This document shows positions 55,575 to 64,000 of a stretch of DNA of 64,000 nucleotides, piece by piece. The notes under the pieces are model-generated. The model saw nothing but the letters and a program-made list of their open reading frames with translations. It did not search any database and was not told the DNA's origin. Within the stretch, counting starts at the first letter, position 1; every line of letters begins with the position of its first letter. Origin of the DNA: Semisulcospira habei (lineage: Eukaryota > Mollusca > Gastropoda > Semisulcospiridae). Position numbers and translations under genes: made by a program. The stretch lies in NCBI GenBank assembly GCA_036245525.1, contig BTPG01000003.1, positions 205,479,535 through 205,543,534 on the forward strand. The letters are read 5' to 3'.

Positions 55575-55645
55575 GCCAAATGCGCAAAAGGCCCTGCGCG
55601 GTCCCACGGCGGCCGACGTCGGTCTGAATTCGCTCATTGGGACGG
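55575..55645. repeat. Hairpin repeat, family C copy 5 (partial)
   Basis: caaatgcgcaaaaggcc followed by gcggccgacgtcggtctgaa; inner part deleted. An interrupted (CA)n follows (55,692-55,772). Confidence 0.5.
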
Positions 55646-56196
55646 ATTGCGTATTCAATATACAGTTTATCATGTAGGCATCAACGAACACACGTACACA
55701 CACACACACATACACACAAGCACACATACATACATATAGACAGACAGACACACAGACATACACACACACACTGTAAAATAACCTTCAGTGCATTAGACTT
55801 GTGGATTATGAATCACTCGCTATCTAATACAGCATGTGTAGACATAATACAATCTGCACTCTAGTTCACTGATGTCACTTCTTCGTGTTCTGTCTGTTCT
55901 TGTTCCTCCGACAGGGGGATCAAACCGACGTTACTGCAAGAGTTGTGCCACTGACTCGGAGCGTGAGGACTCAATAGAATAGTATTTTATTGACGCTCCG
56001 AGCAGGGGAGCATCTCTTGTCATAACTTCGGTTTTTTCCCCCTGTAGTTCTTCCATTGCATATCATTCAAATATCATTTTGATCTTTGCCGTCTCATATC
56101 TGGACTTGTAGTTTTCCACGCACGCACTCGCGAGCGCGCTCACACATGCATGCACGCACGCACACACACATCAGGCTGGTACATCACTCGCTACAT

Positions 56197-56372
56197 TTAA
56201 CTCATTCAGCCCGACGGCCGTATTTCACAAATTGTTTAGGTGTCCTCTAATGACTATGCACCAGTTGCAGGAGATGGATCGACCATGGCAATTCACAGGA
56301 AAATGATACTACCCTTGAATTAACATGGTCGACCCATCTCCTGCTGTAGTGCGTCAGGGCTGATTGGGTTAA
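56197..56372. mobile_element. MITE-like hairpin, family A, internally deleted
   Basis: TTAACTCATTCAGCCCGACG ... GCGTCAGGGCTGATTGGGTTAA. The central palindrome is reduced to a few bases. Confidence 0.65.
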
Positions 56373-56511
56373 TACATTATGTGCAGACAAAATAAAATCT
56401 GCAATCTAGTCCACCACATTTTGGATCTGCCTGCTTATTATCCGCTAGGTCAGTATCATTTTCTTCTAGCTCATAATTATCCGGGCGTGTAGCTTTCCAC
56501 ACAAGTCACGG

Positions 56512-56806
56512 CTGAACTCTTTCGTGGCCGACATTGTCAGACATCGTCAGTGCTGTTACTAAGTGCATTCATTCAAAGTCCATAGCCCAGTAACCCTTTT
56601 CTGCCACTGCAATTACATTTTTGTTTTTAAAATATGAGTTCACTGAACGACCAAAGCCACAACTGTCCAGCGAACATGGACACAAAGTGGTCTCAGCAAG
56701 AGGCATAGATCCTCATGAGCCCCCGCAGTCGCGGGGACTCATTCGGACCTATGCCTATTGCAGCTGGATTGCGTTCACTTTTTTTCTGCAGTGAAGGGGT
56801 GAACAG
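56512..56806. mobile_element. MITE-like hairpin, family B copy 5
   Basis: ctgaactctttcgtggccg ... gcagtgaaggggtgaac. Core at 56,695-56,762 (agcaagaggcatagatcctc and complement). Confidence 0.6.
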
Positions 56807-57146
56807 CGAGTGGACGCCAGATTGTGTTTTTGAAACCCCTTTTCATAATGAAATGCCAAAGAGCCCCAGGCGTCAATGTAACTTGGACACAAGATGGCGG
56901 CAGTAAGAAGATTAGATCCTCATGAGCCTCATGTGGGTGGTGTTCTCTATTTTTATGCAGTTAAAGGATTAAAGCCTTGCAACTTCGTTCATTTCATAAG
57001 CGCTGGTGAGAATGTTATAATACATCAGATTTCGTTGCTGATATTATATGGGATTACGATTTGTGTTAATTGGCTTAGCTGCAGAATCTGTCTTTTCCAA
57101 TTGATTGATTTTACTTATATTACAAAACTACTAACTCGCAGATCAA

Positions 57147-57253
<107 letters not shown>

Positions 57254-57368
57254 GACAATAATGTAATTTATAAACAGAGTCCAAAGCACAAGAAGCACAT
57301 GCTGACAAATATGAAATATTTATAATATATCATATGGCAGTGGTCAGTGGAGTCAACTGTTTACTGAC

Positions 57369-57543
57369 CTGCATCATTTCTTTCCACAGCATCATCGACA
57401 GCATCCTCACCATCTTTTCGCAGCAGAAATGTGCCTCTTGCTCTGCGCACTAATTCTTCTTTTTTTCCACTGACAAGTTGTCCATGTTTTCGAAGAAAAT
57501 CTTTTAATTGTTTCACGTTCATGCGTTCTATGTCTGCTTCCAT
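57369..57543 (-). CDS. SAP-domain protein, first coding exon
   Basis: Minus strand ATG at 57,543: MEADIERMNVKQLKDFLRKH, then GQLVSGKKEELVRRARG, then an acidic tail (DGEDAVDDAVERND). The M-x-V-x-x-L-K-x-x-L ... G-x-K-x-x-L-V-x-R pattern over residues 8-37 is a SAP helix-extended-helix motif, which binds DNA in nuclear scaffold proteins, SUMO ligases and some transposon proteins. The frame passes into a good donor (GCAG|GTCAGT) at 57,368, so this is probably a first exon. Downstream exons (to the left on the minus strand) were not identified. It could belong to a host gene or to a domesticated/transposon nuclease gene. Confidence 0.6.
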
Positions 57544-57729
57544 CTTGCCGGAACTCGGTGTAGCAAAGGGAGGATACTCGTGCTTAACTTCCTTATTACA
57601 AATGGGAAAGGGCTATTAACGTGGGAAAGGTGCTGGTCTGTGATTTTGGACCTTGTGGTCCTAGGGCGCAACAGGGGATGGTCAGTTTCTTAGAGCGTTT
57701 TACAGGTTTTTTTTTCGGTCTGGAGGGAT

Positions 57730-58080
57730 GGGATGGTGGTAGGGGCGGGCGGGGACCCCTGCGTGTGTGTGTGTGTGTGGGGGGGAGGGGGGGGTGGGGG
57801 TGTAAAGACTTTCAACACGTCGAAAAATCAAACAACGGGTCGGAGGGAGGCGGGGGTATTAGCGAGTGTATCAGGGCTCTCACCAGTTGCTGGATTATTA
57901 TCGAGGGGTGATTGGGGGGGGGGGGGGTTAGGGGGTAGGAGGGACCGTCCAACAAACTCCCCCAAAAGTGAGATCGCATTTTAAAGAATTGGTGGTGGCG
58001 GGGGTAGGGGGGGGGGAGACAGGGAAGGGGAAGGGGCTAAACTCGTGCCCCCCCCCCCCCCCCCGCCTCCGCTCAGATCT
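57730..58080. repeat. G-rich and C-rich simple sequence
   Basis: Several G runs (57,779-57,800, 57,914-57,928, 58,004-58,017) and a C run (58,049-58,065). Prone to quadruplex structure; frames here are artefacts. Confidence 0.8.
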
Positions 58081-58349
58081 GCGACTGTGCACAATTACAG
58101 ATCAGCGCGAAAACGTTCCTAAATTAATGATTTTGCACGAACAGACGTGCAATTGTAAGTATGCACGCAGGTAGTACCACGCACGCACGCACGCGAATAC
58201 GCACCCTACCCCCTACCCCCCACCCCCTTTCCGCACACAAACACACACACGCACACTTTAGCACACAATCACCTTATAATTATTTTCAAGGTTCCAAAAC
58301 ATATTCTGAGGAATCCAGACCAAAAAGGTGACTGCCAAGCGTGTGAAAT

Positions 58350-58641
58350 GCAAAGAAGTACCCAACGGAGAAAGAAACACGCTTAGAAAAAACGGTACAA
58401 CACAATTTATTAATATTTCGGGTAAATACCCTTTGTCAAAATAGACAAACAAACAGAGACATTATTTGCTACTTATCTTCAGATGCAGAAGGAATGTGGC
58501 AATGCATCTGAAGATAAGTAGCAAATAATGTCTCTGTTTGTTTGTCTATTTTGACAAAGGGTATTTACCCGAAATATTAATAAATTGTGTTGTACCGTTT
58601 TTTCTAAGCGTGTTTCTTTCTCCGTTGGGTACTTCTTTATA
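58350..58641. repeat. Long perfect inverted repeat
   Basis: Arms of about 135 bp (58,350-58,486 and 58,504-58,640) separated by about 17 bp. They include aagtacccaacggagaaaga and gcatctgaagataagtagca with complements. A related single arm lies at 1-75. Because the arms are nearly identical, both strands carry the same short frame. Confidence 0.9.
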
Positions 58642-58649
58642 TTCTGAGG

Positions 58650-58735
58650 AGCAACAGAAATGCGGCAAGTTTGGCATCATAGGAAACACTTTATTGATTC
58701 CGGCGATTCCGAAAATGTCGCATTTCTTTTGATCC
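58650..58735. repeat. Inverted repeat, family E
   Basis: gcaacagaaatgcggcaagt ... gaaaatgtcgcatttctttt, related to 9,765-9,840. Confidence 0.55.
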
Positions 58736-58823
58736 TCAATTAATATGGCGCATCGACCAACATGACGTCAGAGTGTTTTGTTGCTGAGCGGTACGTACAC
58801 TAAAGCAAAGTCAGATATCCGAG

Positions 58824-59037
58824 TTAACTCCTTCTACCCCAACACCGAAATCCCCAAATGTTGCCGTTGTTCTCTGAAGACTGCATTGCAGTGCAGGACA
58901 CAGATCGACTATGATAGTTCAAGGGTGATGTCAGAATAGCTTGGCGCCCATAGGCGCCAAGCTATTTTGGCATAGCCCTTGAACTAACATGGTCGATCCA
59001 TATCTTGCTGTGCTGTGTCTGGGGTAGAAAGAGTTAA
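58824..59037. mobile_element. MITE-like hairpin, family A
   Basis: TTAACTCCTTCTACCCCAAC ... GGGGTAGAAAGAGTTAA. Core around gcgcccataggcgc. Closest to copy 971-1,184. Confidence 0.75.
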
Positions 59038-59170
59038 CTCCTTAAATGCCGGGAAAAAACTGAACACCACCCAACAACAAGATGTATGCATGTAGATCGT
59101 CGATCCGTTTGAGTCTCTGCATTTACGGCGGCTCATGAAAATCTATGTTAATCTAACAGCTTTGCTGAAA
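59034..59170. mobile_element. Decayed MITE-like hairpin, family B
   Basis: ttaactccttaaatgccggg, then a degenerate ggctcatgaaaatctatg arm. It shares its TTAA with the preceding family A copy. Confidence 0.4.
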
Positions 59171-59353
59171 CTACTTTGTATCAATATTCCTTTGACGACC
59201 GCAGGGCTATCTTTGACGCTGACGTTTGCCATGATTTCAAAACTGTGTCCACTGGCGTAAAAAGTCAAAGACAGTTATACGATTTTTTTTAATATCGGCT
59301 TAAGCGAATGACAAAAACTGACGCCAGCGTCTGATTCGACTGGTATGAACTGA

Positions 59354-59570
59354 TTAACTCATTCAGCCCCGAAACACCACAGCAAAAACATGCATCGAGC
59401 ATGATAGTTCAAGGATTGTGGCAGAATAGCTTGGCGCTCATAGGCGCGAAGCTATTCTGGCACCACTCTTGAACTGTTACGCTCGATCTGTCCCGAGTAT
59501 TTTGTAATGCAGTCCTTCAGAGGGCAACTTCAAAATGTGGGCATTTCGGTCCAGGAGCAGAATGTGTTAA
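59354..59570. mobile_element. MITE-like hairpin, family A
   Basis: TTAACTCATTCAGCCCCGAA ... AGCAGAATGTGTTAA. Core atcgagcatgatagttcaag and complement. Confidence 0.7.
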
Positions 59571-59722
59571 CCCCTCCACAGGCGAGGAAAACTGCATGAG
59601 CCGGCCTTCCGGGCTCCTGTGGAGACGTTTGCAGTGTTGACTGTTCGCCGTGATTTCACTCTCGTTCGTAGTCGGGAGTCATTTTCCCACTGGTGAAAAA
59701 AAATCTTGTAACGAATAATACA

Positions 59723-59935
59723 TTAACACATTCTGCTCCACAACCGAAATCCGCAAATTTTGAAGTTGCCCCCTGAATACTGTATTACACTTCTGGAAAC
59801 AGATCGAGCGTGATAGTTCAAGGGTTGTGCCAGAGTAGCTTGGCGCCTCTGGGCGTCAAGCTATTGGGGCACAACCCTTGAACTCTCACGCTCGATTGAT
59901 GTCTTGCCGTGGCGTGTTGGAGTTGAATGAGTAAA
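59723..59935. mobile_element. MITE-like hairpin, family A (reversed)
   Basis: TTAACACATTCTGCTCCACA ... GTTGGAGTTGAATGAGT. Opposite orientation to the neighbouring copy at 59,354. Confidence 0.7.
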
Positions 59936-60180
59936 GACAAACTCAAAATTGGTGGCTGGTCTGTGCTTTTGGAGCTTAGCAGACGGCAGTAAGATTCAGT
60001 CACATACTAGAGGATATGTAATACCTATAACCCCGCCTTGCTAGTAAGCAAAGGGGCCTATTGATGTTTTGCTTTACAGAGTTTGTAAAGAAAATATCGT
60101 ATGCGCGAAAACCATCAGTGTATTGACTTTTAATTCTAGTCATCCAGAACACAAAACCTGACGTCAGACGCTGACATGAA

Positions 60181-60348
60181 ATATACTACTACTACTAATA
60201 ATAAAGGAAATTAATTTGTATAGCGCCTAATCACCAAGGTGCTCTAGGTGCTTTTCAATCACAGTAATGAAACACAACGCAAAATACAGAAAAAAAAAAA
60301 CAAGCACATACAACAACAAAAATACACTGATTTACAAGGGGCAGAAAA

Positions 60349-60418
<70 letters not shown>

Positions 60419-60850
60419 TGATGAGCCGTCAGACAAAATGGACTTTAAGTATATGCAACAGAGAAAAGGTGTGTTTTAAGCTTGGGTTTTAAAATGGAGA
60501 GAGATGATGAGTGACGCACATCAGCTTGGAGAGCGTTCAATACACGATGCCCCTGAGTGACCTTATTACGTCTAGTGATACGGAAAACACGAGTGTCTGA
60601 AGCAGAGCGTAGTGAGCAGGACAGTGTATACAGCTGGACAAGATCAGATAAGTATGGAGGGGCAGAACCAGAGATAATGTTGAAACAAATAGCACGGTCT
60701 TTATACTGAATTCTGTATGAAACTGGCAACTAATGCGAATCAGCTAGTAGAGGTATAATGTGTTCACGTTTCGGTACACGAAAAGTCAGACGTGCAGCAC
60801 AGTTCCTGACTTTCTGGATTTGGTCAAGAAGATTTTGCGAAACACCGGAT
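60181..60850 (-). pseudogene. L2/CR1-like LINE, 3' fragment
   Basis: Minus-strand coding remnants: LDQIQKVRNCAARLTF (about 60,790-60,840), then ICFNIISGSAPPYLSDLVQL, LRSASDTRVFRITRRNK and LKPKLKTHLFSVAYT (60,729-60,445). This is the C-terminal end of an L2/CR1-type RT ORF. The 3' end (left) reaches attaatttgtatagcgccta and an ACT/ATA tail at 60,183. A pure (CA)n (60,350-60,412) lies in its 3' region. Confidence 0.75.
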
Positions 60851-61700
60851 AAAAAGAGAATTGTAATAGTCTATTGGGGACAGCACAAGGGAGGTAACAA
60901 GTGTTTTGGTAACTTAAACAGTCAGCAAATGTCGAACAGTGCTGATCCTTTTGAGTTCAATAAAGGCAAGCTGGCAAACTTTCTTCGCTTGTTCCTTCAT
61001 TGTCAACCTGTTGTCAAAAATGACACAAATGTAAAGTTAAGGAAAAGTTTACATCAAAATACATGTACACTCCAAAGCTGGGGAAAAGGGATATTTTCCT
61101 TGAGCACCGACATCCCTTGTTTGCAACATTAACCCCGTCACTAGCAGGTCACAGCTTAGCGTCATCTTCAAGAGATATAGATCCAATGAGCCCCCGCGAA
61201 AGCTCCTTAGTTTTTACATTTATATTTTGGTTGTTTTTTTTGCGGCGTAAGTCATCGGACGATCGATATTTGTCAAAACTGCAGCTAATGAAAACTGGTA
61301 GAGAAGAGACAAAGCATGCTACAATGCATAGGAATTGTGACAGGAATACGACGAACAATATATTTTTCGTATATGGCTGGTAGGGCGAGACACTCCTTAT
61401 TTGGGACAAGATAGGGCAAGGGTCGTACTAAGTCTGAAGGTCCATCACTACGGCAGGCTCTTTGCTACGGTAGGCCCTTTACTGCGGCAAGAACATTACC
61501 ATGCCTACCCACCCCCACCCCCACCCCCACCCCCAACTAACCACTTTGGCTTACCACCCCTGCCCCCGCCCCACTCCCAACCACTCCCAATAAAGGGGGG
61601 AAAGAGTTTACGTTCCGTTCTGCTGAGCTACAGGCTGGAGATTTTGTCAAAATATGAAACAAACAAACAAATAAAGAAAAAAAAAAACAATCGACCAAAG
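60851..61700. other. No gene seen
   Basis: Contains a family B fragment (about 61,165-61,205, agatatagatccaatgagcc) and a C-rich tract (61,508-61,535). The frames at 60,758-61,383 show no domain. Confidence 0.4.
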
Positions 61701-61705
61701 CATGA

Positions 61706-61899
61706 TTAACCCATTCAGCCCCGACGCCCTACAGCAGGACATGGCCGATCATGATAGTTCAAGGATAGTCTTGGCGCCAAGCTAATCTGGCACTACCCTT
61801 GAATTATCATGATCGATCCATCTCCTGCAACTTGTACGTAATCGGTTAGATGACACCTCCAAAATTTGGCAAATACGGTCGTCGTGCTGAATGAGTTAA
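61706..61899. mobile_element. MITE-like hairpin, family A, core deletion
   Basis: TTAACCCATTCAGCCCCGAC ... GCTGAATGAGTTAA. The inner left arm is shortened (aaggatagtcttggcgccaa). Confidence 0.65.
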
Positions 61900-62034
61900 C
61901 AAACTGTCCAAACTGTCCTCCTACTCTACACATGTAAAAATACATCAGTCGATACAGCAAAATATAAACATGTGTAAGTAAAAAGACCCATCCCCCCACT
62001 CCATCCTCAGAAAAATAAATCAATAAAAATAACA

Positions 62035-62153
<119 letters not shown>

Positions 62154-62230
62154 GGTATGAATCTGACATGTTAAAGCAGAGAGAGAGAGTGAGAGAGAGT
62201 TGTATTTTCTTTTTATATTTTTCGTTTATA

Positions 62231-62380
62231 ACCTCTTCAGTGCTGAAAAGTATTGAACACCACCTAACTGCAAGAGGTATAGATCCTCATGAACCCCCAA
62301 CTGCGGGGGCTCATGAGGATCTATGCCTCTTGCTGACGCCACTTGTTAGCTGACGCCATTCATCTAGGGCTTTTTTTGTT
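62231..62380. mobile_element. MITE-like hairpin, family B copy 6
   Basis: Core at 62,271-62,332: gcaagaggtatagatcctca and complement around cccccaactgcggggg. Confidence 0.65.
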
Positions 62381-62550
62381 TTGGATTACCGAAGGCTGTA
62401 GAAACAGTCTGAGTCAGATGGAATGAACAAGTGAAAAAATGAATTTGATTAGAACTCTTATTTGTTCAAAGTTAGTCTTTCTCGTCTGTACAACGTGTAT
62501 CTTCCAAAGCAATAGTTAGCAACAATTGTACATTAATTTGTACCTTGCAG

Positions 62551-62838
62551 CTGATCTTTTAATTTCACCCTGACCGAAAATGTGGCCTACAAGAAACGGG
62601 TATTTATGTCAAGTTCCACGGAACATCATTAGTGCGTGTATGGCTGTCGATGGGGACACAATTACTCCATTTTACATCACGGGTTCGATTATAACCAACT
62701 GTCTTCTGTCCTCTAACGATGACTACAACGCCTTGTGGGCAGTTGACGTGGGTCAGAAATTCACAGTCAGGAACATCACAATATTATATAAAGAGACTAG
62801 CAGTAAATATTTCTGGCCAGATCACGTCATATCAGATT
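62551..62838 (+). pseudogene. F-type lectin (fucolectin-like) domain, N-terminal exon, frameshifted
   Basis: Follows an acceptor-like gtaccttgcAG. One frame reads FTLTENVAYKKRVFMSSS, the typical opening of F-type lectin domains. Another frame reads SACMAVDGDTITPFY, NDDYNALWAVDVGQKFTVRN and ITILYKE, which is the following beta-sandwich core. A frame change near 62,630 separates the two, and the first frame also meets a TGA right at the putative exon start. The family recognises fucose. Together with the exon at 63,547 it would make one full domain of about 140 residues. Confidence 0.6.
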
Positions 62839-62840
62839 AG

Positions 62841-62982
62841 CCAAGTTTGGCCAATTTATTTAAAGAGGTTATTGGGCTTTCCAACATTAGTAAAGCTGTG
62901 GGCTGTGTCTGGATATAGCTACAGATCGCGCGCGTGCGCGCGCGCGCGTAGTGTGTGTGTGTGTGTGTGTGTATGCGTGTGT

Positions 62983-63029
<47 letters not shown>

Positions 63030-63285
63030 ACTAGGATAAAGTCTATTACTTTGTACTTCTGTATATAAAAAGCACAGTAGTGGTTGTTGGTTCAAAAATA
63101 CCGTTGGCATTTTTAAACTATATAACTATCAGCTGCACCATATTGCCTAGGTGCAATATGACTTGTTTGATGTATATATTTTGCAACTTAAAAGTAATGA
63201 TGCGCGATCTAAATTTGACCAATTTATTTAAAGAGGTTATTGGGCGTTCCAACATTATCAAAGTCGTGTGCTGTGACTGGAATCA
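62841..63285. repeat. Direct repeat of about 75 bp flanking the GT tract
   Basis: ccaatttatttaaagaggtt and the next 50 bases (attgggc, ttccaacatta) occur at about 62,847-62,915 and again at 63,219-63,283. Confidence 0.7.
62930..63028. repeat. (CG)n then (GT)n microsatellite
   Basis: gcgcgcgtgcgcgcgcgcg followed by GT repeats: strong Z-DNA-forming alternating purine-pyrimidine sequence in the intron between the lectin exons. Confidence 0.9.
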
Positions 63286-63546
63286 TGAGGATCTATATTT
63301 CTTACAAATGGATGGTGTTCACATGTTCTCGGCAATAAAGGGATTAATATTCAATTGCAGAGTGTTTTTTATTATTTTCTTTTTCTTTTCTTTAGAGGGC
63401 ATAGTTGAAAACAGGTAACAGACAAGAGTTATGATGGTACTTCTGTTATTAAGCCTGTGCGTGTCGGTAGCGGTCTTTAACGCGATGATTCCAAACGAAC
63501 CGCTAAAGATACTCAACGGGTCAAACTAAAATCTTCGTTTTTTCAG

Positions 63547-63764
63547 CGATATAAGGGGTGACCAGAAAGGCCGATCTCATACTGACGGTGGACGACCAGC
63601 GATGTTTCACGTTCCCGACATATTACTCAGATGATTTGCCAACATTACCGGCCAAAAATGGCATTGTGTGTGACCTGCCAATCACAGCATAAGTGGTCAG
63701 ACTTGAGAAGGTCAACAAAATAAACGATTCTTCTTATTATATCATCAGAATATGCGAAGCGCAA
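63547..63764 (+). pseudogene. F-type lectin domain, C-terminal exon, with in-frame stop
   Basis: Acceptor cgttttttcAG and donor GCAA|GTATGT. One frame reads ADLILTVDDQRCFTFP, GIVCDLPIT, then a TAA stop, then VVRLEKVNKINDSSYYIIR and ICEAQ. It aligns with the minus-strand exon at 2,478-2,706 (shared ADL-L-V, C-TFP, VVRLEK and ICE-Q positions). The stop within an otherwise conserved strand indicates a pseudogene or a base error. Confidence 0.65.
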
Positions 63765-64000
63765 GTATGTGGTACTTACATATTTAAGATGTCAAAAATT
63801 AGAATGCTTGTTTTAATATTTAGTTTGCTTCGGTTTAGTGGTTGTTGTTACTGTTTGTTATTGTGGTGTTGTTTTTCTTTTTGTTGTAAGTGCTGTTGTT
63901 GTGTTGTTGTGTGCTGTTCTTTGTTGTCCTCGTCCCTATCTTTGTTGTTAATGCAATATTATGTTATATGTAAAATAAGTCCTAAACTAAGCTTGAGACT

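Noticed and set aside
58258..58732. Two identical small proteins on opposite strands
   Set aside because: Result of the long perfect inverted repeat, not two genes.
60758..61383. Frames of 106-124 codons
   Set aside because: The first is antisense to an L2-like LINE remnant and the second lacks any recognisable feature.

Overview
This is animal genomic DNA, most likely from a marine mollusc and probably a gastropod. The reasons are intron-containing fragments of F-type-lectin and Ig-like genes, dense CA/ATT microsatellites, many short hairpin transposons (MITE-like), and several families of APE-type LINEs. The species cannot be named from sequence alone. There is no operon-type organisation outside the large element described next.

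The central feature is a degraded, virus-like integrating element of about 23.7 kb (about 25,901-49,619). It is bounded by inverted terminal repeats of about 330 bp that I found by comparing the two ends (25,901-26,230 against 49,291-49,619). Its right half (36.1-49.1 kb) holds a compact cassette in alternating strand blocks: small membrane proteins, a D-D-35-E retroviral-type integrase, a protein-primed-type family B DNA polymerase, a truncated capsid-like gene, a coiled-coil/transmembrane protein, a second large structural-type protein and three further small proteins. This is Polinton/Maverick/adintovirus-like architecture. However, I see no FtsK-type ATPase and no adenain-type protease, and the integrase is not the form I associate with classical Polintons. 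Most genes carry stops, frameshifts or insertions, so this is a relic. The left half (26.2-36.1 kb) has no recognisable element gene. It is filled by a 2.5-kb block duplicated between CA tracts, CAAT-tailed short repeats and a satellite of about 165 bp.

Host genes: a putative signal-peptide first exon (8,864-8,918, +), three Ig-like exons (49,663-53,520, +; the first lies only 43 bp from the element's right end), an F-type lectin (fucolectin-like) exon pair at 62.55-63.76 kb (+), a homologous lectin exon on the opposite strand at 2.48-2.71 kb, and a SAP-domain first exon at 57.37-57.54 kb (-). The lectin exons carry disabling changes.

Other mobile DNA: a LINE of about 3.8 kb at 16,254-20,052 with an 11-bp target duplication and a 5' inversion. 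Two 5'-truncated copies of the same family sit inside the virus-like element, one of them splitting its polymerase. There are also an RTE-like LINE (10.48-12.37 kb, -), an L2/CR1-like LINE with its RT core deleted (22.5-24.95 kb, +), an L2-like 3' fragment (60.2-60.85 kb, -), a Tc1/mariner transposase relic (6.7-7.83 kb, -), a tRNA-derived SINE (3.45-3.87 kb, -), and at least five families of palindromic MITE-like hairpins spread over both flanks of the large element.
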